Of a DNA stretch of 64,000 nt, positions 11,363 through 21,679 are shown piece by piece. A program made the position numbers and the translations under genes. Position 1 is the stretch's first letter. Each line of letters starts with the position of its first letter. Source of the stretch: Taxillus chinensis (lineage: Eukaryota; Streptophyta; Magnoliopsida; Santalales; Loranthaceae); the NCBI GenBank assembly GCA_023512835.1, contig CM042086.1:19661029-19725028 (forward strand). The letters run 5' to 3'. The notes under the pieces are model-generated. The model was not told the origin of the DNA, searched no databases, and saw nothing but the letters and a program-made list of their open reading frames with translations.

Positions 11363-12393
11363 CTGAAAAGAAAAGAAAAGAGGGGGGGAAAACAGAGCCC
11401 TTCTTTTATAAGGAGCACGAGAGCTGCATAAAATATACTTTAGAGGAATTCTAATGATCTAATCACAAGACAATATTGAGCACTATGAAAACAAACAGAT
11501 ACAAACAAATGAAAGAACCACTAAATTGACACCTCTAAACAGTCCAATCTCAAGTCCAAGCCCCTAGATAATTCGAATAAGTGGTTTTTCAATCTTTATC
11601 ACAATTGTAAACGGCCTGCAACCAAGAGATACCAAATAGAGAGTTCACTTACAAAAGTTGGCCTCTCGAGCTAAAAAAAGGCCCTATAGCCCACAACGTA
11701 GCTCAAATTGCAGACCTAATACCAATCCTAATACGAAACATAACCAATAATTCAATCCCAGTATGATACAAAGAAGGATAACTAGAGAACTTGCAACCAG
11801 TGGCAACCAGCAGAGTGTAACATAGCCGTGTTAAGACTACCAAGCAGTAGAAACCAACCCATAAGAATCTCATACGAAAAAATATTACATGGTTTCAAAT
11901 CATCATGTCCAATATCATCCAAATTAATAAAATAATAATAATAATAATAACACTAGATATATAATTAGCCACCCATATCCATATCAGTAATATGTTAGTA
12001 ACCACTAGCCTAACATTATCTCAGATTGTGAATTGAAATCTCCCCTAGCCTATATAGTTTTAATGAGGGGCCCTTTTTAATCTCTACCCACTATAGCTTG
12101 CACCAGAACAATATCCTTCAATATATAACTATAAACGTTTCAACAAGCATAAGCAATCGATCAAAGAAATATCATTTAATAAACAGCACGGGCCACAATA
12201 AAAAACTCTAGTAAGAAAAAATATTGCATGGTTTGTATTTAATTATCTTAGTTTATAAACTAATCATTCTTCAAGAAATCTATAATGTTATATGAACCAG
12301 TTCAATTGTGTAAAAGAGTGGAAAACAGAAACTTTTACAAGAGAACCAAGAGAAACAAACCCAGAAAACAATTTAGGGTAACTTAATGTTACG

Positions 12394-12658
12394 TCAATTT
12401 GTGAGCTCCTCCATCAAGTCCTGTTAATCAAACAAATAAACTTTTGGATATAAAATAAGTTTGATTATTTAGTGACTTTAAAATGAACCTAATATTTTGG
12501 CTAACCTGTGACTGCGAGATGAACTGCTCAGCATCAGTTTGCTTAAGAAAATGCATGGAGTGACGAACAAGGTTGGCTGACTGGTCACTAAGCAACACTT
12601 CACCAATGTCATCAAGGACTCTCACTTGGATGTATGGATCTTTAGGTGGAACCATGTC
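12394..12658 (-). pseudogene. GINS complex subunit Psf1 C-terminal fragment (two exons)
   Basis: Exon 12506-12658 (51 codons) follows a ttgcaag acceptor. It reads DMVPPKDPYIQVRVLDDIG, then a segment containing LSDQSANLVRHSMHFLK and TDAEQFISQSQ, with a gttagc donor. Exon 12394-12420 follows a ttaacag acceptor and reads DLMEELTN then stop. The two join in phase 0. This is the C-terminal (B) domain of Psf1, a subunit of the GINS tetramer that with Cdc45 and MCM2-7 forms the replicative helicase. The N-terminal alpha-helical domain is absent from the minus-strand sequence upstream (12660-13100), so it is a truncated copy. Both introns keep GT-AG ends, so it arose from genomic DNA, not cDNA. Confidence 0.82.
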
Positions 12659-13479
12659 CTTGCAAAATAAAGATAAAACAAACTAAAAAAATCCATCTAA
12701 TTGACATATTTAAACCACAAATAGGTAAAATGGAGGCATGTTGAAATTTAAACATTTTTCCTGATAAATGAGGATAAACTATTATTCTAGCTCCAAGAAG
12801 TGTCCAAACTAAGCATATTTTATGCACCCGAGCCTTGAGGTTCCATCTTGCCTCTCTTTCCATAGTGGAACAGGAGAGTCTCTCTAGCCAACTCCACGGT
12901 GGAACACGTGAAGGGAAGCTGCTTGGTGTTGGAGTTCTAGCAATGTAGGCTTTTTGTCTCATGAGACTTTATGTTGCCACCGAAAGCAGGGTGACAGCAA
13001 CGTGCTTCTAATATCTAAAACCAAGACAGCACATCTCCAAAGAGCTAGAAATCCGTACTACTACACTCTCAAAATATGATTATAAAGTGTCTTCGAAATA
13101 TGAATTTTAGCTAAAAGTTTATTAAATTATGATTTTTACTCGGATATAATTTAAAAATATATTTAGTGAGTTTAATGTTAGTCTTAGAGTGTACAATTAT
13201 TTTTGCAAAATTTTGGAATTTTAGTTAATTTTCTCTTTCTAGCTCTAACTCTTTATGAACCTTTTTGCATTTCCCTAGAGTTATCAAGGTGTCTCTTCAG
13301 TTCTCTATTTAAAACCTAAGCATTGAAAAGTTCTTCCTTGACAATTATGTTCTATTCATGCTTTTCTATAAGACCTTTATATAGTCTATCTATGTAAGTA
13401 AGAGCATCAACATTCTCTATACATTTTTTATTAATCTTTTCTTTTTATGCCTTAATTGTTTCATACTTTTTGTTAGATT

Positions 13480-14130
13480 ATCAATAATTCAAGTAAGTTC
13501 ATCATATAATAGTACTATAGTATTTGTAATTAGACAAAAATTGACTTTCTTTATAGGTTAATCATCTAAAGATTCTTTCTTATTCCTCAATGTTACTACC
13601 GTAGTTACTAGTTAATCCAACTTGCCTATTATCATCCTTTTCTTCGGTAAATTTTTAGTCATTGATGTCTCTTTTTTCTTCAACTTGAAAAAATCAACCA
13701 TGAAGTGTCCTAGCTTTCTTTTATAATAACATAGTGACTTTTCTCTCTTGTACTTCTTATAAGGTTTCTTGAAGTTTCTCACAATGATATCGATCTCAAG
13801 ATCATCTTCATAGTCTTCATCAAAATTCAATTTCTTATTGTAGACCTACCTTTGTATAGAAGAGAGAAAATTTCATCACCTTTGAGATGAGATATCATAA
13901 AGTTGAAGAAGAAGATAATCTCAAAAAAAAAAAGAGCATTACTTTTAAAGTAATGAGGTCAAAGCAAAAACATATAGCAAAGTCTGCATTACTTTAAAAG
14001 CAATGCTCTTTTCTTTCTTAATGAGATTATGTTCCTCTTCTTCAACTTCATGATATCTTATCTCAAAGGTTCTAACATTTCCATAGATCTCACTGAGTGG
14101 TGTCCCATCCTAGTTTGATTACTCAATTAT
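13480..14130 (-). pseudogene. Ty1/copia gag remnant with zinc-knuckle trace
   Basis: On the minus strand, 14100-13990 reads EIYGNVRTFEIRYHEVEEEE then HNLIKKEKSIAFK, typical of the UBN2/gag region of plant copia elements. Further on, 13840-13612 reads FKKPYKKYKREKSLCYYKRK then LGHFMVDFFKLKKK, a damaged CCHC zinc knuckle in which one Cys is lost and the last Cys is Phe. The fold-back at 13880-14068 interrupts the frame. No LTRs are evident. Confidence 0.75.
13880..14068. repeat. large inverted repeat (fold-back) within gag remnant
   Basis: The left arm 13880-13955 and the reverse complement of the right arm 13987-14068 match along nearly their whole length, with a few substitutions and short gaps; both start ctttgaga and end ttttaaagtaatg. 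The loop is 31 bases. The right arm, read on the minus strand, is normal copia gag coding sequence, so the left arm is an inverted duplicate of it. Confidence 0.9.
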
Positions 14131-14250
14131 AGTAATCACATTCACATTGAATTTATAAGGTAGTTATAAAAGAAACTTGTTATTGATATCTTTGTTTGAC
14201 AAGTTGATCTTAAGAGTTTTTAGCTCTAGCATAAGTTTAATTTATCTTTT

Positions 14251-14253
<3 letters not shown>

Positions 14254-14304
<51 letters not shown>
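14254..14304. repeat. compound (TC)n(TA)n microsatellite
   Basis: A run of alternating TC followed directly by about 15 TA units. Other simple repeats in the window: (AG)n at 15352-15371, (AAT)n at 11932-11950, (GT)n at 17953-17970, (TTA)n at 58618-58650, (TA)n at 61611-61630 and (AG)n at 61640-61655. Confidence 0.95.
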
Positions 14305-14307
<3 letters not shown>

Positions 14308-15840
14308 GTGTGTTGTGTAGTGTTTCCTTTTCTTTTAAAAAAAAGTCAAAGTCAACAATTACTAACCAATGTCAAAGTTAATGATTAATGATCAATATAT
14401 ATTTGTGTGTTGTGTTGTGTTGTGTTTCCTTTTCATTCAGATCTGAGCCACTGCTCCGATCTAATTTAGGTATTTCTTTTTTGGGCTCGAGTTTGGTGCA
14501 ATGTCAAAAAAAGTCTACATTGTGTGGATTCTTGGTATTGTGTTTTTTATATATATTTGTTTTCAAAATTGAATATTCATGTAGTGTCTATCGTGATTGT
14601 AAAAAATCAGAATGATCTAACAATTTATTTTTACGCAAATTTAATTAGAAAATTTTTAAAAAATTGTAAAGTTTTATTTATTTATTTATTTTATATGAAT
14701 TTACATAAAAATCAATCATCAAATCATCCTGAAACTGTATAAACATGACAAATACTACATAAATATAACGATTTATTTTGAAAACAAATATCAACAAAAT
14801 AGTATAATACAAAGAAATTTCACACTGAACTCTCCCCTCTTTTTATCCTCCTTTCTTTTTTTTATGAGAGAATGAGTCTTTTTTGTCCTTTAACGTTATT
14901 AAAATTACTTAGATAAAAAACACACACACATATATATATATATATATAATATACACACATGCGAGAATAAAAATTATATTTATACAATATATATACATAT
15001 ATAAAATTATATTTATACAAATAAATTCCTTAGTTTTAATTGCAAACATATATTCAATAATAATTTATATAACCCCAATTGGAAATGTCAGCAATTATTT
15101 ATGGGGGAAGAAGTCAAAACCACTAATATAAAATAAATAAATAAAAATTCGGACCTTCAGCAGCGAGCGAATTACCAAACTTCCCCTTGTAAACTCCAAC
15201 GTGAAGCAGTTGCCATGTACGAGATGGTAGGTAGATAGTACGATTATTTAAATAGTTAATTGCGCTCTCAATAAAAAGGCTTTATGGGTGCAGTACGTTA
15301 GAACCACTGAAATAAACTGTTCACAGAAAATAAAATAAAAATAAAAATTTAGAGAGAGAGAGAGAGAGAGAGCTGTTTAATGCACTGTATTCGAATTTAA
15401 ATACATAAAGGAATTTAATTAAAAATTACATTAGCTTACTCATAATATAGTTTGACAAGTTAGATCAACCTTTCGAATTACATTTATGAAAAGGTAAAGT
15501 CAAATCACACGACCACATATTAACGAAAATATTATATACACATCTTTCACCACTAATTTTAATCAGACGGCTGAGTTTGTTTTGTGATTGAACTTTCATT
15601 TCTTCACCATTTTTGTCATTCAAATATTTTTTATTTTTTATTTTTTTTATCCAGTGAACAAGGAGCTTTTTTATTTTTATTTTTTTAGGAATGGAATTAA
15701 TTATTTATTAATAATAGTATAATATTAATGGGTGTTGACATATTGGTTCACTCACTCTCGAGGCAATGAGGACACAATTACATCATCTTTAAAGTTTTTG
15801 AAAATTTGAAAAACTTGACCGCTGGAGGCTAAAACCGGGT
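14305..15840. other. AT-rich intergenic DNA, no gene seen
   Basis: AT-rich spacer upstream of the trihelix gene, with several simple repeats. Short open frames here have no family features. Confidence 0.5.
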
Positions 15841-16256
15841 CTTCAACGACAGTGTTTTCGGAATCCTGTGGACTCCCTCCCCACGGCCCACACCATCAGT
15901 ATTCCGTTGTGTGTGTGGGGGGACGCGAAAACCGTGGGCAGTTTTTGGGTCATCGCCACCAAAAACCGGCTGCTCCGCTCTCTGTATTTATTTTTACTTG
16001 CACGCTTTTGCGCTGCAGTTCACCACACCACGCAAAAAATATATGCGTATAATATTAATATATACACGCCCGCACTGACATGGTACCTCCCTCCCTGATT
16101 CCTGATTCAGTCTTCAATCCCACACCTCCAAGGGGTTGCTCGAAGCTACCAATGTATCAGATGCCAAACCGATTTATCTGGGTATGTTTATAATTTGTAG
16201 TCTGTTCTTTTAAGTTATGTCTCATTGATGTTTGTTTCCGATTTGATGTGAGAAGT

Positions 16257-16281
16257 GGGGGGGGTGGGGTGGGGTGGGGGG
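16257..16281 (+). promoter_or_regulatory. G-quadruplex-type motif upstream of the trihelix gene
   Basis: Four G runs of 8, 4, 4 and 6 bases are separated by single T residues, about 120 bases before the ATG at 16401. This perfectly fits the pattern of a short-loop intramolecular G-quadruplex on the sense strand. Whether it is in the promoter, 5' UTR or a leader intron cannot be decided. A regulatory role is inference. Confidence 0.6.
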
Positions 16282-16400
16282 AACAATAGATTATGACACT
16301 TGTTTCATTTGAGCTTTTTTGAGATTTGAACGTAGAACAAAAATAGGAGAGTTTAGTCTGGGGCCGGTAGAGTAAATTGAAGCCGCGTTTTCAAGGAGTA

Positions 16401-17809
16401 ATGGAAACAAATGGTTTGCCAGGAGGGATGTTCTCTGCTACCTCTGGGATGGGTTCTACGGCATTAGGGTTAGAAATGTCTCAAAATTCACAAAACACCC
16501 AAAACCCACATCCCCAATCTGTAAAGCACGCGTTGCCTTTTGCCCCCAAACCGAAGCCCCAACAATTCCTGCCACTCAGCGACGAGGATGAGCCCAGCAC
16601 CGCCCCTGATGATGGCGCCGCGAAGCAGAAGATGTCGCCGTGGCAGCGGATGAAGTGGACTGATAACATGGTGAGGCTGCTGATAATGGCCGTGTACTAC
16701 ATTGGAGACGAGGCTGGGTCCGGGTCCGATGGGCTGGACCCCTCTACCGCGGCTGTCGGCGCTGGGAAGAAGAAGCCCGGTGGTGGGCTTTTGCAGAAGA
16801 AGGGGAAGTGGAAATCAGTGTCGAGGGCCATGATGGAGAAAGGGTTCTATGTGTCGCCGCAGCAGTGCGAAGACAAGTTCAATGATTTGAACAAGAGGTA
16901 TAAGAGGGTCAATGATATACTTGGGAAAGGAACGGCTTGCAAGGTTGTGGAGAATCAGAAATTGCTCGACGCAATGGACCACTTGTCCCCTAAGATGAAG
17001 GAGGAGGCCAGGAAATTGCTTAATTCCAAGCACCTGTTTTTCAGGGAAATGTGTGCTTACCACACTAGTTGCAGTGGTGGCGGTGCCGCCGGTGGCGCTG
17101 GGACATCGGGCGGCACCACAGCTGCCCACCACTCCCCACCAGATACGTCACAGCAGCAGCTTCAGCCGCAAGGGCAGCACCAGCACCGGTGTTTGCATTC
17201 CCCAGAGGACATTTCTGGGGGGAAATGGAGGGCCTAATTTATGGAGAGCTGAGACGGAGGGGTCCAAAGTGGGGGGTAAAAGGAGGGAGTGAAGGCGAGG
17301 AAGATGATTCGATGGACGAGGATGATGAGGATGGAGAGGATGATGATGAGGTAGTTGAAGGTGGTACAAGGCTTGGTATGCGTGGTGGGGGACATGATGG
17401 TGATGACGAGGAGGATGAGAATGGGCATTTAAGAAAAAGATCAACGAGACAACTGGGGCAGTCCTCCTCCCCATTGAGACAAGAGCAACTGAGGGTTGAG
17501 TTGGGTAATGTGGTTCATGACGGGACAAGGAGCGTGTGGGAGAAGAGGCAGTGGATGAAGATGCGGGTGATGCAGCTGGAGGAGGAGCGGGTGGGTTACC
17601 AGTATGAAGCATTTGAGCTGGAGAAGCAGCGGCTGAAGTGGGTCAAATATAGTGGGAAGAAGGAGAGGGAGATGGAGCAGATGAGGCTTAAAAATGAGCG
17701 GATGAAGCTGGAGAACGAGAGGGCGGTGCTGCTGCTTCGGCAGAAGGAGCTTGAACTGGTTGATCACCACCAAACTTCCTCAAACCGGCAGAGGAGCAGT
17801 GAATTGTAG
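16401..17809 (+). pseudogene. trihelix transcription factor, frame broken near G-rich runs
   Basis: Single-exon gene of the plant trihelix family, the clade of Arabidopsis At1g21200, At1g76870 and At3g10040 (HRA1), judged from memory. The first ATG is 16401 (METNGLPGGMFS). The trihelix/SANT-like DNA-binding domain spans roughly residues 78-190: SPWQRMKWTDNMVRLLIMAV, a Gly/Lys linker, GKWKSVSRAMMEKGF, then QCEDKFNDLNKRYKRVNDIL. An acidic stretch and a long basic coiled-coil region (WEKRQWMKMRVMQLEEERV to LLLRQKELEL) follow in a different frame and stop at 17809. The opening frame ends at 17235-17237. Two successive +1 shifts, one at the G run near 17214-17221 and one between about 17268 and 17290, would join all parts into about 469 codons. 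Sequencing error in homopolymers is as likely as a true pseudogene; the domains on both sides look well preserved. Confidence 0.75.
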
Positions 17810-18055
17810 TACATTGATTTCACAATGGAAGACATTATTAATTCTTGGTGCACTGCTGGGCCGCATTGAATAATGGAATGGAAATTTTATGGAAATACGT
17901 TTTTGTGCTGTGAATGATATATCTCATATCTTCGTTTAGTTGAAGTATGTATTAATGTGTGTGTGTGTGTTATTTAAAAGTTAATAAAATATACACGGAT
18001 GCCATAGTAGGCTGAGATTTTAATCTTAAAATAGAGAATAAAATTTACGAAGAAA

Positions 18056-18128
18056 CACGCCCGGTGGGACTCGAACCCACAATCGCCTGATTAGAAGTCA
18101 GACGCCTTATCCATTAGGCCACGGGCGC
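18056..18128 (-). tRNA. tRNA-Arg (anticodon UCU)
   Basis: The minus strand folds as a standard 73-base cloverleaf. The acceptor strands are GCGCCCG and CGGGCGT (one G-U pair) with discriminator G. The anticodon stem is TCTGA/TCAGG around the loop CTTCTAA, giving anticodon TCT. The T arm is GTGGG TTCGAGT CCCAC. There is no intron. It decodes AGA (and AGG by wobble). It is the only RNA gene I can support in the window and stands alone between the trihelix gene and AT-rich spacer. Confidence 0.96.
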
Positions 18129-18452
18129 TGACGATCTGTCTGTTCACGTTACAAAAATAAACGTAACTATTATACAGTCATTTTGGATATTCAATCTATG
18201 TGCTCCGTTCAAATCAAGATAAACAAAAATTATATTAAAAATGCAAGCGTAAATAATTCAACTTATTGAGTATTTTCCATTTTTTTAATTCATCATTAAA
18301 TGACACGATTAGAAAAGTAAGTAATGTATTTTAAGTTTCATGCTAGAAAATAAAATAAATCATGGACGATATGATTAATGAATGAAATAAAAATGTAGAT
18401 CTCATATTAGAAATTGATTGAGAAAATGATGAAATGGCACAATGAATAATTA

Positions 18453-18816
18453 TTAGAGTATCTTTAATATTACTATTTGTTTTTTCTCTATGTGTATAAA
18501 TTTTTTTCATGTAGAAAATTATTTTATAACTTAAATTTCAACCCTACTCTTCATTTTATTTTTATTCCTATTAAAATATTTTTTATTCTATTTAAATTTT
18601 TTTCTCCTTTTGTTAACCCATGAGAGGATAAAATAAATGTATGATAAGAGAAAAAATTAATATATACTATAGATAGTGAATAATTACTCTTCACAAATAA
18701 AGAATAATTATAACATTCTTTAAATGTGGAGGGAAAGATGAAAAGTTATTGGAGCAGTATTTTAGAATTTGATTTTCTATTTGTAAATAATAAAGAGTCC
18801 ATTGAGATGTTCTTAA
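18453..18816. mobile_element. putative MITE
   Basis: The left end 'ttagagtatctttaatatta' and the reverse complement of the right end (from 'ccattgagatgttcttaa') are imperfect inverted repeats. They resemble the 'agagcatctccaa' termini of common plant hAT-type MITEs. The interior is AT-rich and non-coding, about 364 bp in all. No clean target duplication was identified. Confidence 0.4.
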
Positions 18817-18819
18817 GGA

Positions 18820-19780
18820 TAGATATTTTTAAACTGAACCAAAAACCTTCAATTTAAAAAAAAAAACAAACTAAAACTAACTAATGAAAGTGAAAAACCA
18901 TCGCTTTTTTATTAGGTTCAATGTACAAGTTTTTGGTTTAGTTCATCAGTTTTTATTATCATTAACACTCAATCAAAAACTACCAAAGTGACAAATGATA
19001 AATTAATAACTTTATAGAGTACATTGATTAGATACTATGCAGATAGATATAAAATTAATAAGATGTATTATGTTCATCATTAACACTATCCCCCCACTAA
19101 TGCTTGCACAAATATATATCAGTATTGTCCAGACTTTTATTCATTTAATATCTAAAATTTTACTACTAATTTGATCGGTTCAATCGCTTAATTGGCAAAA
19201 TCGTAAACTAACTATAATATATTAGTTTCGTAAAATTTTAAACCAAATAAATCAAACCAATTTTAAAATTTATATATTTTAAATTTATAATATTACAATT
19301 AATATATCATGAATTAAAAATTAATATATTATTTAAGTTAATATATTAATAACATTAATGGCATCAAACATTATATTATATACGCTTACATTTCCCAACC
19401 ATGTCTCTCGAGGGGAAGCATACTTGTACCCTACAGGCTAAAACAATTACGAAAGTATTTTTAAAATAATTTATTTTTTACTATTATTTAAATAATAATC
19501 TTACAATATAAATAAAATATTTAAAAATAATATAATATTATTATAATAATATTCTGTAAACACTATTTATTCAAAAAAAATTCAAATATTAAAGTTATAT
19601 TAAAATAAGGGCTCTAATATTCAACCAGAATTGTCCATCGGGCACCGGATTCATAAACCGGATTGATGTGGCAGCTGATGTGTTGGGTGTGTGGAATTGT
19701 TAATTGCGTTTGTGGTAGATGATGTGTTTAATCGGTTTGATAAATTTCGGTTTAATTTATATATTTGTCAACTATTGTAT
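18820..19780. other. AT-rich intergenic DNA, no gene seen
   Basis: No gene or clear element. Text near 19610-19720 is less AT-rich but shows no motif. Confidence 0.45.
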
Positions 19781-19798
19781 TTGCATAAGATACATTTT

Positions 19799-20125
19799 TA
19801 CTTCGGTTCAAGATGAACTTTGGTTTGGAAAAATAGAAACTTAGGTTCAAAAAATAGGGATTTCGGTTCGGAAAATAGGGGCTTTAGTTCAGGAAATAGG
19901 ATTTCGGTTTGAGAAATAAGAATTCCAGTTCAAAAAGTAAGAATTTTGATTCGAAAAATTAGACTTCAGTTTGGAAAATAAGTCTTCGGTTCGGGAAGTA
20001 GGACTTTAGTTCGAGAAATAGGGGCTTCGGTTCTGAAATAAGGCTTCAGTTCGAGAAATAAGAATTTCGGTTTAAAAAATAGGTCTTCGATTTGGGAAAT
20101 AGAAACTTCAGTTCGGAAAAAGCTG
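19799..20125. repeat. ~22-bp minisatellite, about 14 degenerate copies
   Basis: Units of 19 to 24 bases such as 'cttcggttcgggaaatagga' repeat head to tail with many substitutions (cagttcgagaaataag, cggtttaaaaaatagg, cgatttgggaaatag). Right after it, 20130-20150 contains the motif in the opposite orientation (tttctcgaactgaatc). The array is non-coding and may belong to an LTR or other element. Confidence 0.9.
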
Positions 20126-20780
20126 TTATTTCTCGAACTGAATCATCAAACCGAATTAAATCTTCTGCTTATGGGTTTTTAGGTTTTGTGAACTATAAAT
20201 ATCTCCGATGGACTGTAATTTTAGGCGGAATCTTCAAATGGTCATATCTTTGCGAACAGTGGGTCATTTTAGGTCCACTTTATTTTTTGATTTGTAGGTA
20301 TCGACGTCCAAACACACGTACGGGTTTGCTGCTCTCATATTTTCAAAAAAATATACTTTTTTACCTCTAAATCCTGATTGTTAACATATTATTGCATTTT
20401 TTTAGTATATCAACTCTTTGGAATCTAATTTTTAACCAATTATTACATCTTTTTAATAGATATTTAATGCATAGAATAAAACTTAAATTTTTCCGTTTAA
20501 ATGCTATTCTATTTTTACCGTTGGATTACGTGTATTTTTATGATGCAACTTGTCATAAATTTTAAGTCAAATGCCTCACCAGACCAATACATAAATTCAG
20601 TTTTAAAACCGAAAAATCATCCAAATAAAAATATTTATTATCCACGAAAACAGTTATTTCGAATGTGTTAATATAATTAGTTAGTACATACTGTACATTT
20701 ATTCAAAAGCTTACGTGGAGTTAAAAAGGTAAATTTTGCGAGAGGGCACAAGACCTCCAAGACAACCTCCAAGACAAATG

Positions 20781-21180
20781 CCCTGCTTGGTACCTACGGA
20801 AAATAGGTGGAAGTAGGGAAAAGGTATGAATTTTTTTTTTCTAGTGCTTGGATGACATGAAATTGATACAGTAAGCATAGAAAATTGTATTGATGTGCGT
20901 AAAATTCTTTCCCAATCAAATTAGTATAAAAACAGGTAAAAAATATATTGTACATATAAATTTTCAAAATTACCCATTCTAATAATATAAAATCTTTACA
21001 GGATAATATTAATATTTCATGTAATATTTTTATTTTAATTAAATATTAAAACTATATTTTCTACCTTTTTTCTCCTCTAACCAAACAACTATTTTTTCCA
21101 CTTATTTTCTTTCTATTTATTTTCTTTTTTCCCTTTTTCCACTTCAAATTCTTCCACCTCTTTTCCACCCTTACCAAGGG
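20781..21180. mobile_element. putative MITE with ccttggta-type ends
   Basis: The left end 'tgcttggtacctacggaaaa' with 'aggtggaagtagggaaaagg', and the reverse complement of the right end (cccttggtaagggtggaaaa, gaggtggaag), are imperfect inverted repeats about 400 bp apart with an AT-rich non-coding interior. A second, similar element is at 44996-45352. Confidence 0.55.
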
Positions 21181-21679
21181 AAAAGTGTGGGGTCAATTTT
21201 GAGATTTGTCATAAAAAATAAAATAAAATATACCCTGTCAAAATAACTTGGCATACGGTAGCGAAACCGCAGACAAAATTTAAATATTTTACAGAAATAA
21301 TGATAACCAGATCACCGAATCACTACAAAAAAAACTTGAACATTCAGCCAAAATAAATGTTTTAAATCCAGGCACCTAAGTAACAAAACTGCAGCCATGA
21401 TAACCAGGCCACCCAGTTCTACAAAATCAATGGCAGAACATCAGACTCAACTGATATATTATTATTTTTTTCAACTATACGAGTCATTGATTTGTTATTT
21501 ATTTTTGGCACCAGGGTACAATTTTGACTCCATATCAAAGCCAAACTAATGTCCAAAAGCATCGAGATCTCATCACCTCAGCAGGAGAGGCACCCATCTT
21601 CCACAGAGTATTTTAGCAGAACTACACACAAAAAAAGAGAACCTCCAGCTAGCTCCAACCAGAGGTGGAGTAAGCAATT

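Noticed and set aside
12642..12962. 106-codon minus-strand frame upstream of the Psf1 fragment as the missing N-terminus
   Set aside because: It shows no similarity in pattern to the Psf1 N-terminal helices and overlaps the Psf1 exon start in another frame.
16377..16400. Earlier start for the trihelix gene at 16377
   Set aside because: The codon there is TTG, not ATG; the first ATG in frame is 16401 and matches the family-like METNG start.
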